Assembly (NCBI RefSeq): GCF_000591055.1
Contig: NC_020388.1
Span: 558,001 to 622,000 of the forward strand
Direction of reading: 5' to 3'
DNA: 64,000 nucleotides
From: Natronomonas moolapensis 8.8.11
GTDB taxonomy: Archaea > Halobacteriota > Halobacteria > Halobacteriales > Haloarculaceae
A model generated the notes under the pieces. That model was given only the letters and a program-made list of their open reading frames with translations. It was not told where the DNA came from and did no database searches. Positions 43,562-53,611 of the stretch are shown here, piece by piece; within the stretch, counting starts at the first letter, position 1, and every line of letters starts with the position of its first letter. The translations under genes and the position numbers were made by a program.

Positions 43562-45817
43562 ATGGAAGACATCTCGACGGATCAGGCGGCTCTCGTGGCC
43601 GATCTACAGACGACGACCCAAGAGTATGAGACGATTTTTAACGCCGTTGCCGAAGCTATTTTTTTATTGGATGTAGACGAGGAGGGGACGATCCGATACC
43701 AGCGGTTCAACGAACGTGAGGAGGAATTCACCGGCAAATCCACCGAAGATGTTCGTGGCAAAACTCCTGTTGAAGTGTTCGGTGACGAGCTCGGAGGCAA
43801 ATTACAGGCCAACTACCGAACGTGCGTCACGCGACAGGAGACAATCACATACGAGGAAACATTACACGCAAGCGGAGACGAAACCGTCTGGCGGACCACA
43901 TTAACCCCAATCGTTGAAGACGGCACGGTTCAACGCATCGTCGGAACTGGTCAGGAAATCACAGAACTGCAAACCTCCAAGCAGAAACTAAAACAGCGTC
44001 TCTCGTTTCTGGAAAACACCTCAGATGTGATTATTCTACTTGATGAAACGGGACTCGTCCAGTATCAGAACCACTGTCGTGACCATCTCCCTGGCCCAAA
44101 CGTGTTCGATTTGACTGGGGCGGACCCCGCCGTTCGCATTCATCCTGATGACCGACAAAAAGCCAGAGAGACATTTACATCTGTAGTTGAGGAGCCAGGC
44201 GCTACCGACCGTAACGAACTCCGGATTGAACAGACGAACGGCGAGTATGGGTGGTATGAACAACGTGTCCTGAACCTCTCCGAGAATCCAGTGGCCAATG
44301 GCATCCTCATCAGTAGTCGAAACATCTCCGACCGGAAACAAAAACAAGCCAAGCTTGAGGGGATCTTCCAAGCGGCCCGTGACGTCTCGTTTATCATCGC
44401 CGAACCGACGGAAGACGGGAGTGACGCAATCATCAAAGAGTACAGTCCCGGAGCCGAGCGCCTCTTCGGATACACCCGTCCGGAGGTAGTCGGTGAATCG
44501 GTTGGGCTGCTCCACCGACAAGCTGCGACCGAACGGATTCCGGATATTCACGAATTAATTAGATCCGGTGAATCGTGGTACGGCGAGGTTGAGCACGTCC
44601 GAAAGGATGGCTCAACGCTCGATGCAATATTATCAGTTCATCCGCTAGAACTTGAGGGCCAGCTGTGCTTCCTTGGAGTCTCGATCGATATTTCTGAGCG
44701 CAAACGTCGCGAACGCGCGCTTGAGCAATTACACAGTTCGACCCGTGAGTTAATGAGTGCGACCACCATCAAAGAGGTAGCTACGATCGGCTCTGAGACG
44801 GCTGCCAAAGTACTTGATCAGCCAATGAATGGCATCCATCTTTATGACGCGGAGACAAATGCGCTTGTACCCGCCGCGTGGACGGAGGAGACCGCGGAAC
44901 TGCTTGCTGGACCGCCACCCACACTCCTGGTTGAGGATAGCTTGGCCGGGCATGTCTACCGGACGGGCGACGCGGAGTATTATACTGATTTGACCGAACG
45001 GGAGGGTCGCTTCGTTACCGACACCCCATTCCGTAGCGAACTTGTGCTTCCGCTCAGCGATCATGGGGTCTTTATTTTGAGTTCGACGACAGCCGATGCG
45101 TTTGATCAGGTTGATACGACACTGGCCCGGGTACTAGCAACAAATATCGAAACAGCATTAACCCGCGCTACCCAGCGTCAGCAGCTCGAACGTCAAAACG
45201 ACCGACTCGACAAATTTGCGAGTGTGCTCTCACACGATATCCGGAACCCGCTCAGCGTGGCCAGGGGCCATCTCGAAATGGCTCGGACGGCGTGTGAACA
45301 CGATCATCAACATCTTGAGGCCGTCGGGCGGGCACACGACCGGATAGAAACGCTGGTTGACAGCCTCTTGACCCTCGCCCGTAACGTCGACGAGGTCGAC
45401 AAGTTGGAGCCAGTCGAGTTACACAAGATCGGCAATATCTGTTGGCAAAACATCGAGACCGAGCAAGCCACTCTCGAGATAGAGTGTGCCCGAACGATCC
45501 GCGCCGACCGAAACCGCCTCAAACAGCTGTTTGAGAACCTTTACCGGAACGCTGTCGAACACGGAGGCGAGAGCGTGGCCGTAACTGTCGAAGAACTAGA
45601 TAGTGGGTTCTACGTAGCTGATACTGGGCCAGGGATTCCCGAGAGCGATCGCCAAGACGTCTTCGAGGCAGGGTACTCAACGAATGACGGCGGGACCGGC
45701 TTCGGTTTGGGGATCGTCAAACGGATTGTCGAGGCACACGGCTGGGAGATTCGCGTGACTGAGAGCGAACAGGGCGGGGCCCGGTTCGAAATCACCGGTG
45801 TCGAGAACGGTGCGTGA
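43562..45817 (+). CDS. PAS-PAS-PAS-GAF histidine kinase
   Basis: 751 residues from MEDISTDQAALVADL; TTG/ATG at 43532/43538 are upstream alternatives. A TATA element CTATTTAAATA at 43521-43531 is about 30 nt before the chosen ATG. Three PAS units (about 20-140, 145-270, 275-395), a GAF-like unit (about 400-545), HisKA with LSHDIRNPLSVARG, HATPase with LFENLYRNAVEHGG and GTGFGLGIVKRIVEAHGWEI. The catalytic half is closely similar to the divergent kinase at 41482, so the two are probably duplicates with different sensors. Soluble sensor; signals unknown. Confidence 0.91.
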   Translation: MEDISTDQAALVADLQTTTQEYETIFNAVAEAIFLLDVDEEGTIRYQRFNEREEEFTGKSTEDVRGKTPVEVFGDELGGKLQANYRTCVTRQETITYEETLHASGDETVWRTTLTPIVEDGTVQRIVGTGQEITELQTSKQKLKQRLSFLENTSDVIILLDETGLVQYQNHCRDHLPGPNVFDLTGADPAVRIHPDDRQKARETFTSVVEEPGATDRNELRIEQTNGEYGWYEQRVLNLSENPVANGILISSRNISDRKQKQAKLEGIFQAARDVSFIIAEPTEDGSDAIIKEYSPGAERLFGYTRPEVVGESVGLLHRQAATERIPDIHELIRSGESWYGEVEHVRKDGSTLDAILSVHPLELEGQLCFLGVSIDISERKRRERALEQLHSSTRELMSATTIKEVATIGSETAAKVLDQPMNGIHLYDAETNALVPAAWTEETAELLAGPPPTLLVEDSLAGHVYRTGDAEYYTDLTEREGRFVTDTPFRSELVLPLSDHGVFILSSTTADAFDQVDTTLARVLATNIETALTRATQRQQLERQNDRLDKFASVLSHDIRNPLSVARGHLEMARTACEHDHQHLEAVGRAHDRIETLVDSLLTLARNVDEVDKLEPVELHKIGNICWQNIETEQATLEIECARTIRADRNRLKQLFENLYRNAVEHGGESVAVTVEELDSGFYVADTGPGIPESDRQDVFEAGYSTNDGGTGFGLGIVKRIVEAHGWEIRVTESEQGGARFEITGVENGA

Positions 45818-45888
45818 CCGATACGCGCGTTCCATCTTGCACGCCACTCAGACTATTACTTGGAATTGGTAGGACTCTCGTCACTAGA

Positions 45889-45967
45889 TAAGCACGTTCA
45901 CCGAACGGCTGATTCGGCTTGTACTAGTCGGAAGCAACAGCTTGTGAAGGGTTATATAATACCCTCT
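45889..45967 (+). repeat. dispersed 75-80-bp repeat, copy 1
   Basis: TAAGCACGTTCACCGAACGG, then CTGATTCGGC and GTCGGAAGCAACA, matches 58063-58140 at about 80%. It contains the dyad CCGAA-N7-TTCGG. Non-coding; it lies just after the kinase gene. Confidence 0.6.
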
Positions 45968-47264
45968 GAGTGTGAGTGAAGCAGATACGCCGAGGTCACG
46001 ATCCCTCCCCGTCTGAACGGGTCAAGCGGCATATCGAAGAGCGATATCCGTCCAGAGATTAAATATGTATGACGTCGCTGTTGGTACGATGGCGTCGGAA
46101 CACGAGCGCATCGACAGTCATGCCGTTCTTGATAGCCTCCCAGATGCGCTTTTTGTTGTCGACCGACAGCGGACGATCTCATATGCAAACCAGCGGCTGT
46201 GTAATGTATTGAATATCTCCCGCATCGATCTGCTGGACGAGCCACTTGCGTTTCTTGATCAGTTTGTATACGAGGGGTTTGAGAATCTCGTGTCGGCTAT
46301 CGATGAAGTTCTCTCCGGCAGGCAAGATGATCTTCGGACCGAAATCGAGACAACACTGCCTGAAGCCGCCCCTGTCCAACAACACATCACGGTCGATGCC
46401 CGTGTCACCGCTGCCGATGGGAACGGCATCTCGGGTGCGCTCGTGGTGCTGCGAAATGTTGAGGAATATCACGAACGGCAAGCTCAACCCCGACACGAGG
46501 CACAGCGCTTCCGGACTATGTTTGAACGACACAGCGCACCGATGTTGCTGATCGATCCGGACTCTGGGCGGATCGAGAACGCAAACCGCTCGGCAGTCGA
46601 TTTCTATGGATATGACGCCGACCGGCTTTACGGAATGCCGATCGAACGAATTAATTGTCACTCCCCCGAGGAAGTCAGCCGCAAGCACAAGTGTGCTCAC
46701 CGCGGGGATCAGAACTGCTTCGAGTTCGAACACCGCCTCGCGTCCGGCGAGACCCGGGCTGTGGAAGTCCACTCCTCGCCGATCGAGATCGAGGGACGGA
46801 CGTTGTTGTTCTCGATCGTCCATGATGTGACTGATCGCAAGGAGTCCAGACGTGAGCTCCGAGTGTTCCGGGAAGCCGTTGCACAAGCCGGCCATTCAGT
46901 CATCATTACCGATGTCGACGGGGCCATCGAGTACGTCAATCCGGCGTTCGAGGAGGTTACCGGATACGACGGGGACGAAATCGCCGGAGAAACACCGGAA
47001 GTACTCAACTCCGGCAGGCGGGACCCCCAGTTTTATGAACAGCTGTGGGAGACAATTCGCTCCGGAAACGTCTGGGAGGCAGAACTTGTCAACCAAACCA
47101 AATCCGGTGAACTGTACTACGCTGAACACACGATCGCCCCTATCGTCGGAGACGACGGGGAAATCACGAATTTTGTCGCCGTCCAGAAGGATATCACGGA
47201 GCGAAAGCTCAAGCAAAAGAGACTCTCCGAGCTCCATCGTATCTTGCGGCATAATGTGCGTAAT

Positions 47265-48201
47265 GGCTCTATTGAATCCACGGACGGCGTCGGGGTAAGT
47301 CGTCAGAACGATTGAAATGAAGCGGAAGAAGTGCTTCTGTGCAAAAGACTCTCTTCCGCTTCGTCAAACAAGCCGTCTCGGTCGCACGAAAACTTACTGA
47401 TGCTGCGCTGATGCAGATCAGCCATCCTGCCGGCAACGGAGTTGCCGGCTGGAAGCACGCCGTCCTGCATTTTCTCCGGCTTCATATGGATGCGACACTG
47501 CAAGAGGTCCTTGATTGGGCTGAAGAGATGGAGCGGGTACGAGCCGCGCTCGACTTAGAGCGCGGCGCGTTCCCCGGCCCTTCGGCACTCTGTAAGTCGT
47601 TTGACCGCGCACCGATGCGAATCTGGCGCGAGCTGCTCCGACTCTTGTCGGAGCTGCTCGAGCAGTCTGGTCACGCCGCTATCGACGCCACCTATTTCGA
47701 CCGCCATCAGGCGTCAACTCACTATCTCAACCGCTGTGATCGTAAGGTACAGACCGTCCAAGCGACGTTCCTCGTCGATACCGCCCACGGCGCGGTGATC
47801 GACGTACACTGTAGCACGAAGTGGCCAAACGGGACGAACGTCGGCCCGCAGGTCGCCCTGCGGAACGCAGGCGACCTGCGGAGCCTCGCCGCCGACAAAG
47901 GCTACGACGATATGAGCTTCCGAGACCAACTCCGTTCAGAAGGCGTAAGACCGCTGATTAAACACCGCGTCTTCGCACCCTACGACCACGCGCACAACGC
48001 GCGGATCGAAGACGATCTCTACAATCAGCGGTCGGTCTGTGAGACTGTGAACTCGGTGATTAAGCGCTCGTACGGCTCCGCCGTCCGAGCGCGTGCCTGG
48101 TACCGTCAGTTCCGAGAAATCACTCTCGCCGCGGCAGTCTACAACATCGAACGAACCCTCAAACAATGAACCCCATCGCTGTATGCGGATTCAATAGAGC
48201 C
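47265..48201 (+). mobile_element. IS5 family insertion sequence
   Basis: 937 bp with 15-bp perfect inverted repeats GGCTCTATTGAATCC / GGATTCAATAGAGCC and a 9-bp target duplication GTGCGTAAT (47256-47264, 48202-48210). It carries one complete transposase gene. Confidence 0.94.
47339..48169 (+). CDS. IS5 family transposase
   Basis: 276 residues from a GTG (QKTLFRFVKQAVSVARKL). DDE residues lie in HAAIDATYFDRHQAS, RSLAADKGYDDMSFRDQLR and CETVNSVIKRSYGSAVRARAWYRQFREI, the last being the typical IS5 C1 signature. Length is normal for haloarchaeal IS5 (ISH1-like) transposases. The gene contains a 12-bp perfect inverted repeat (47846-47857/47870-47881). Confidence 0.92.
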   Translation: MQKTLFRFVKQAVSVARKLTDAALMQISHPAGNGVAGWKHAVLHFLRLHMDATLQEVLDWAEEMERVRAALDLERGAFPGPSALCKSFDRAPMRIWRELLRLLSELLEQSGHAAIDATYFDRHQASTHYLNRCDRKVQTVQATFLVDTAHGAVIDVHCSTKWPNGTNVGPQVALRNAGDLRSLAADKGYDDMSFRDQLRSEGVRPLIKHRVFAPYDHAHNARIEDDLYNQRSVCETVNSVIKRSYGSAVRARAWYRQFREITLAAAVYNIERTLKQ

Positions 48202-48841
48202 GTGCGTAATGAACTGGCAGCAATCAAAGGCAACGCGGAACTTCTCGCGGGCAAGCTTGATGGGGAAAACCGCAGACAGTTGTCGTGGATACTCGATCGA
48301 GCCGATGCGCTTGACACGACGAGCGAAAAGATAACCTGGCTCCAACAGCGGATCGACAGTGACCACGATGCCAAGGCGGCTTGCTGTCTTCAGACAGTAC
48401 TGACTGAGCTGGCCACGGAAATACGGGAGATGTACCCGGACGCGAAAGTCGATATCGACACTGAACCAGTTTCGATCCGGATGGAGGTTGAGACCTGCCA
48501 GCAGCTTTTCTTCGAACTCGTCGAGAACGCGATTGTCCACAACGACCGGGACGATCCGGTGGTCCATGTTACAGTTACCTCCCCCGATCAGAAATCGGAC
48601 CAGGTCCAACTTGTGGTGTCCGACAACGGGCCCGGAATCCCACCGCAGGAACGAACCGCGGTTGAGCTTGGCGTTGAGGATCCACTAAAACACGGCAGCG
48701 GGATTGGGTTGTCGTACATTCACTGGATTGTCACCGAATATGGAGGTGATGTTATGATTTCGGACAACGATCCCCGCGGGAGCGTTGTCACGTTATCTCT
48801 TCCGTGTGCTGAAGATTCATCAGAAAATTAATGTTCTACGA

Positions 48842-48961
48842 TCATCTGTCTTTAGTGTCTCTCGTAAGTGCTATTTTCCCGTGCAGCTGGCGTGAAAGCG
48901 TCGAATCTGGATGAAAACGGAGCGACTTCGTATTACTGAGAGTATTAACTAAAGACCAATG
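48842..48961. mobile_element. degenerate MITE related to the 223-bp element
   Basis: The right end, read on the minus strand, is CATTGGTCTTTAGTTAATACTCTCAG-like and follows the left end of the MITE at 31164 for about 35 bp. The left end (ATCTGTCTTTAGTGTCTCTC) is the weaker mirror. No clear target duplication. The remaining bases to 49139 hold no gene. Confidence 0.6.
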
Positions 48962-49139
48962 CCCTGAACATCGTTGGTACGAGAAAAAACACCTTCCTCC
49001 TCGGCGACAACTGACGGCGAGTCTCACATCAAAGCTACTGAAAGGCGGTCTTTCAATTCCTTGGCAGAGCGTGCTCTGCCAGTGGCCCCACCCTCCACCA
49101 GCGGACCTCTCAGGGTGAACAAAGTAGGGTGGGGGTAGT

Positions 49140-50891
49140 TCACTCTAGTGTCTCGGTTAACGGAACTTCCAGCGTTATTTTATTGCCTCGAGGCTCGTTC
49201 GATTTGAGCTCAATCGTCCCGCCAAGTGTACTAACCGACCAGTATATTACCCAGAGCCCGATCCCTTCCGCATGTCGCATCGGCGTTTCCTGCCCCGATT
49301 TGATAATCTCCCAAGTCGCCTGCGGAATTCGAGGGCCGTTATCAGCGACCGTGACAACTGCCATATTCCGCTCCTCAATAGCCGTGATTGTGATTTCGAT
49401 TCGCGGCGTCGGCTGATCGTTATGCTCAATCGCGTTCTCTATAAGCTCTTTTAATGCCACCTCAAAGACAGCCCCATACACGATGGTCGCCGAATTTTGA
49501 TCTTCAATCGCTAACTTAATTTCCACGTCAGCGTACTCTGATCGGTACTGCTCAACCGTCGACACCGTCCTACTGAGAGGCATCTGAATGGGGTCTTCGT
49601 CTGAGTCGATTAATCCAATCAGCCGTCGAATCGCCGCTGTTCGCTCACTGATCGATTCTAGGCTGCCTGCTTGCTCACGAATGCTATCGGCAACCGCCTG
49701 TACGTCTACATCACCACTACTGGTAGCGAGTAACTCGGCATACCCATCGATTACGGTTACTGAATTCCGAACGTTGTGCCGAAGAACCCGATTAAGTACG
49801 TCCAACACCTGCCTTCGGAGTTGTTTTTGCGTGATCTCTTTTTCAAAAGCAACATAATATTGGATTGTGCCTCGGTCGTCCTCAATCGGCGTGACCCGCT
49901 GGGTAGTTTCGTATCGTTCGCCTGCCTTCGTTTGGTTGGCGATCTCAGCCTCCCACGTTTCTCCCGCGGTGATTGTCTCCCAGAACTCTTCATAGAACGC
50001 TTCATCCTGATCGCCGGAGTTGAGAATGCGAGGGGTTTGCCCGATTGCTTCTGCCGCTGAATACCCCGTTATGCGCTCAAACGCTGGGTTAACATACTGG
50101 ATGACACCCTCCGCGTCGGTGATGAACAGCACCGAATCAGCTTGTTCTGCATATGTTTCGAACAGAAGCAGTTCCCTCTGGTGTGTTTTCATTTCGGAGA
50201 TATTCTGCTGAAACCCGAGATAATGTGTTACGGTCCCATCGCTGTTTTCAACCGGCGAGAGCGTTATGCGATTCCAAAACTCCGTGCCGTCTTTGCGGTA
50301 GTTTCGGAGCTCAACGGTGACGGACTGTTCGGCGTCGATAGCGGCTCGCATCTTTGCAACCGGCTCATCGCGTGTCCCATCACCCTGTAAAAACCGACAG
50401 TTCTGGCCCAGAACCTCGTCTCGGGGATAACCAGTAATATCCCCAAAACCATCGTTTACATAAATAAGTGGCTCATCATCAAGCGTCACGTCTGCAACTG
50501 TAACGCCGACCGGGGCTTGATCAATTGCGTTCCCTCCGAGAGTGGTTGACGTGTTGAGATTGGGCTGTGAAAGGCTGATAAAGACCGTCCGAATCTGGGA
50601 CTGGCCGTCCCATGTCGTAGCTGCGCTCACAGCAATTGTCTCGCACGCAGTCTCATTGGCACAATCAAGTGTGAGTTGATGCCGACACGTTGCTGTATCA
50701 CCATTAAGCAACTCTTCAAAAGAATCAGATAGAACAGCCCACTCCGGTTCAGTTATGAATGGGTCAAGTGGCTCTCCGATTAGCTCTGCCGGTGTATCAG
50801 CCCCAATAAGCGTACAAAACTCCTGATTAGCATACGCAACCCCCTCCCCCGAGTGAATTATGGCTGGTCGAATCAAGTCTTCAAGATACAT
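49140..50891 (-). CDS. LOV-domain blue-light histidine kinase
   Basis: 583 residues, soluble. An N-terminal PAS-like unit (1-110), then a LOV domain at about 120-230 with the flavin-adduct motif GQNCRFLQG (Cys165) and NYRKDGTEFWNRITLSPV as in photoactive LOV proteins. A second PAS follows (VLFITDAEGVIQYVNPAFERITGY), then an H-box RVLRHNVRNSVTVIDGYAELL and HATPase (LKELIENAIEHND, DNGPRIPQ, EGIGLWVIYW). All residues needed for FMN-cysteinyl photochemistry appear present. Divergently transcribed from the HemAT-type gene, with 108 bp between starts. Predicted output: a response regulator not encoded in this window. Confidence 0.88.
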   Translation of the reverse strand: MYLEDLIRPAIIHSGEGVAYANQEFCTLIGADTPAELIGEPLDPFITEPEWAVLSDSFEELLNGDTATCRHQLTLDCANETACETIAVSAATTWDGQSQIRTVFISLSQPNLNTSTTLGGNAIDQAPVGVTVADVTLDDEPLIYVNDGFGDITGYPRDEVLGQNCRFLQGDGTRDEPVAKMRAAIDAEQSVTVELRNYRKDGTEFWNRITLSPVENSDGTVTHYLGFQQNISEMKTHQRELLLFETYAEQADSVLFITDAEGVIQYVNPAFERITGYSAAEAIGQTPRILNSGDQDEAFYEEFWETITAGETWEAEIANQTKAGERYETTQRVTPIEDDRGTIQYYVAFEKEITQKQLRRQVLDVLNRVLRHNVRNSVTVIDGYAELLATSSGDVDVQAVADSIREQAGSLESISERTAAIRRLIGLIDSDEDPIQMPLSRTVSTVEQYRSEYADVEIKLAIEDQNSATIVYGAVFEVALKELIENAIEHNDQPTPRIEITITAIEERNMAVVTVADNGPRIPQATWEIIKSGQETPMRHAEGIGLWVIYWSVSTLGGTIELKSNEPRGNKITLEVPLTETLE

Positions 50892-50999
50892 CTTAGTAGC
50901 TCATACTTCCGAGCATAAATAAGCAATAGTGTAAATCAGTACTCGTTACCAGATATATTTTCCTATAGATTTTACATAGTTTCATGTCCTTCAGTGGTC

Positions 51000-52478
51000 A
51001 TGAGCATTGAACGAGGGGCAATGAAAATAACTGAAACGGAACGAACAGGTGTTGTCGGGGCAGACCTAACCAGTCGGATAGGCATTGACGCCGATGAAAT
51101 CGCCTGGCGCAAGGAGTATACACAGTTTACTGACGAAGACGCCCAACACCTCGTTGATGTAGGCGATGTGTTCGAAGAAATTGCAGATGAACTGGTCGAA
51201 GAGTTCTATCAGCATCTCCAGACATATGATGAAACAATCGCCATCCTGGATTCATCGTCAAAGCCAATCCAGGCGCTCAAACGCGATCAACAGCAGTACT
51301 TGATTGAACTCGGACAGGGCGAGTACGATCAGCGGTACTTCGATAGGCGTGCCCGGATCGGTAAAATTCACGACATGCTCGATTTAGGGCCGAAAATCTA
51401 CTTCGGCGCATATAGCATCTATTATGACGGTATTGTGGATACACTGGCCAAGCGTGCCACTGAGAATCTGGATGCTGAGGCGACTGCGGCTGTTGAGAGG
51501 CTTACTGATCAGATACTTGCTGTCCAGAAACTCATCAACCTTGACCAGCAGGTAGCGATGGATACCTATATCGATTCATATAGCCAGGAAATCGAAGAGA
51601 CCGTCGCTGAACAGGAGGCGTTGATGAATCAAGTCGAAAGCGAACTTGAAGCGCCGATCCAAGAAGTGTCCGAGGCGGCAGAAGACATCACTGAGAGTGC
51701 AACAGTCGTCAGTGACTCGGTAACCGAACAGACCGACCGGATGCAGGAGGCATCCAGCGAGCTCGGCAATCTGAGTGCAACGATCGAAGAGATTGCTTCG
51801 ACGGCGACCGAGGTGGCTAAGACAAGCGAGCGGGCTGAAACACTCACTGAGTCAGGAACCGAGTCGGCAAGCGATGCCCGAACGGCTATGGAAGACATTC
51901 AATCAGCAGTCGAAGGGGCATCGGACAATATGGAGATGGTACAAGAACAGATGAAGGAAGTAGATGAATTCACGACAATTATCAACGAAATTGCCGACCA
52001 GACGAACATTTTGGCGTTAAACGCCTCAATAGAGGCGGCACGAGCAAATGAAGGCGGCGAAGGGTTCGCCGTCGTCGCAGATGAAGTCAAATCGCTGGCC
52101 ACTGAGACCAAACAGAACGCCGGAGAAATAGAAGAAACCATCAAGCAGATGGAGACGGACATCAAGGAGACCGCGGATAGCCTTGGCATAGTCGCCAAGC
52201 AAGTTGAAGATGGGAGAAGTGAGGTTAGCGAGACGATGCAGAATCTTGAAGATACGCTCGATGCCGTTCAGGAGTCCGCACAAGGGATCCAAGAGGTATC
52301 TGATGCAACGGACGATCAGGCGGCGACAACAGAGGAAGTTGCAAGCATAGTCGATGCGCTAGTTGCCGATCTCAATGAGGTGGCCGAAGAAGTCGAGACG
52401 ATCGCCGCAGCGAACGAAGAGCAAACCGCCCAGATACACGAGATTGCAGAGACAGCTAGACAACTCGGCTCGGAATGA
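51000..52478 (+). CDS. globin-coupled transducer (HemAT-type oxygen sensor)
   Basis: 492 residues from [23 protein letters not shown] at 51021 is also possible. Residues 30-190 form a sensor globin with proximal His124 in [20 protein letters not shown]. The remainder is a complete methyl-accepting coiled coil with the signalling tip [22 protein letters not shown] and flanking methylation helices. No membrane segment, so it is a soluble aerotaxis transducer that binds O2 at haem and controls CheA. Haloarchaeal HemAT proteins mediate aerophobic responses. Confidence 0.92.
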   Translation: MSIERGAMKITETERTGVVGADLTSRIGIDADEIAWRKEYTQFTDEDAQHLVDVGDVFEEIADELVEEFYQHLQTYDETIAILDSSSKPIQALKRDQQQYLIELGQGEYDQRYFDRRARIGKIHDMLDLGPKIYFGAYSIYYDGIVDTLAKRATENLDAEATAAVERLTDQILAVQKLINLDQQVAMDTYIDSYSQEIEETVAEQEALMNQVESELEAPIQEVSEAAEDITESATVVSDSVTEQTDRMQEASSELGNLSATIEEIASTATEVAKTSERAETLTESGTESASDARTAMEDIQSAVEGASDNMEMVQEQMKEVDEFTTIINEIADQTNILALNASIEAARANEGGEGFAVVADEVKSLATETKQNAGEIEETIKQMETDIKETADSLGIVAKQVEDGRSEVSETMQNLEDTLDAVQESAQGIQEVSDATDDQAATTEEVASIVDALVADLNEVAEEVETIAAANEEQTAQIHEIAETARQLGSE

Positions 52479-52701
52479 CACCCCTCTTACCGTAGTTGGA
52501 ACGCAGATTCCCTCGCTACACGATATCGACGTTGGAATCCTCAAATCGTGCACCGCGGTCTTCGCTGGCGGAGACGCTGATTTCATAGACGTGGGGCTTA
52601 ATTACTTATTGAACGACATTCAAAAACCAGGCTAACGCCGCATCTCAGAGCCTTTCAGCTCCGACGCGAACTCTTCAGAAAACCAAGTAATAAAAACACT
52701 C
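52479..52701. other. gap after the globin transducer
   Basis: A short frame ending at 52635 (VGTQIPSLHDIDVGILKSCTAVFAG...) has coding-like composition and may be the tail of a lost gene, but it has no start outside the transducer gene. Nothing else seen. Confidence 0.4.
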
Positions 52702-53353
52702 CATTCATCTTTAGCTAAGACTCACACCTCGGTTGTGTAGCGGTAGCGAGCGTCTCTTGTAAGATCGGTCGTTGTTGGTGGATCTTCTGAGCATCCTTGA
52801 TCAGCCGCTCCAGCAACGGCGGTGGCGAGCAGCCAAGGTACTCTCCGAGTTCGTGGAGGATGAGCTGGGCGTGCGACCAGAAGGTCGCCGCCCAGCGTTC
52901 CGGCGGAAACACGATCTCGTCGTCGGCCTGCTCGGTGACCAGATCCAACAACTCACGACTCAGCAACAGTGACAGCAACGCCGCGTACAGCAGAATCTTC
53001 ACCACATCCGGGTCGCTCGTGTCGAACCTGTCCAACTCGTACTGCGTCTTCAGTTTGCGAAACAGCGTTTCTACCTCCCACCGACACCGATACAACGTTG
53101 CTAGATCCGCCGGGAAGAACTCATCTCGCGGCAGATTCGTGATGTAGAAATGGTAGTCGTCGGCGTCCTCGTCGCGGACGCCGCCGACGCGGAATCGCTT
53201 CGCATCCAGCGAGCGCGTCCCTTCGTACTGCCCTCGCTTGAATTCTGCTTCGACTTCGACGTCGATGTACCTCCGCGAGAGGTCATCGACCATATCGTGG
53301 ATCTGCTTGCCCTCCAAGGGAATGGCGCAGGAAAGTAGCCCCAGTCGGATCAA
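52702..53353 (-). mobile_element. truncated IS4-type (ISH8-like) element
   Basis: One end is kept (CATTCATCTTTAGCTAA at 52702-52718, matching the 17-bp MITE ends at 31164). The other end and the first half of the transposase gene are missing: homology stops near 53353 and no matching terminal repeat is found up to 53,611. Confidence 0.7.
52715..53353 (-). pseudogene. IS4-type transposase, C-terminal half
   Basis: 212 codons ending ATQPRCES. Includes RVGGVRDEDADDYHFYITNLPRDEFFPADLATLYRCRWEVETLFRKLK, where Y-x2-R-x3-E-x6-K is the IS4 YREK signature with the catalytic Glu. The part with the first two catalytic Asp residues is absent, so the protein is inactive. Confidence 0.8.
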
Positions 53354-53611
53354 ATCAATCGCCGCAGTTCTGATTCTGTTTAGGATTGGTTGTCTCCGGC
53401 ATCGCCTTCAACGTTTCAAGGCTGAATTCGAGAATGGCATTAGATAGTCCCTCTGACGCTTCGGCCCTCCAACGAAGCGCCATAATAACATATAGCATGC
53501 TCGGTATTAATTCTGATGGAATTCTAATACTACGAGTGGCCTAAATGAATAACGGTCAGCAAATGTCGTTGGCCTCCATAATTTAACGGGATTGCTACTC
53601 AATCTGCAGAT
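53354..53611. other. gap with a possible gene remnant
   Basis: On the minus strand NAILEFSLETLKAMPETTNPKQ-like codons occur near 53,370-53,450 without start; the remaining AT-rich part probably contains the promoter of the next gene. Confidence 0.35.

Larger units (their letters stand above)
46065..48831 (+). pseudogene. PAS sensor histidine kinase split by an IS5 element
   Basis: First part 46065-47264 codes for three PAS units (HAVLDSLPDALFVVDRQ..., FRTMFERHSAPMLLIDPDSG..., FREAVAQAGHSVIITDVDG...) and the start of the phospho-acceptor helix (RILRHNVRN). Second part 48211-48831 resumes ELAAIKGNAELLAGKL and carries the HATPase (FFELVENAIVHNDRDD, DNGPGIPPQE, GSGIGLSYIHWIV). Deleting the IS and one 9-bp duplication restores 606 residues, with the junction falling within the H-box helix. 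The kinase is therefore inactive here but only recently so. Confidence 0.9.

Noticed and set aside
52494-52635. Separate small gene after the globin transducer
   Set aside because: The frame has no start codon outside the transducer gene and no recognisable domain, so it is listed only as a remnant.
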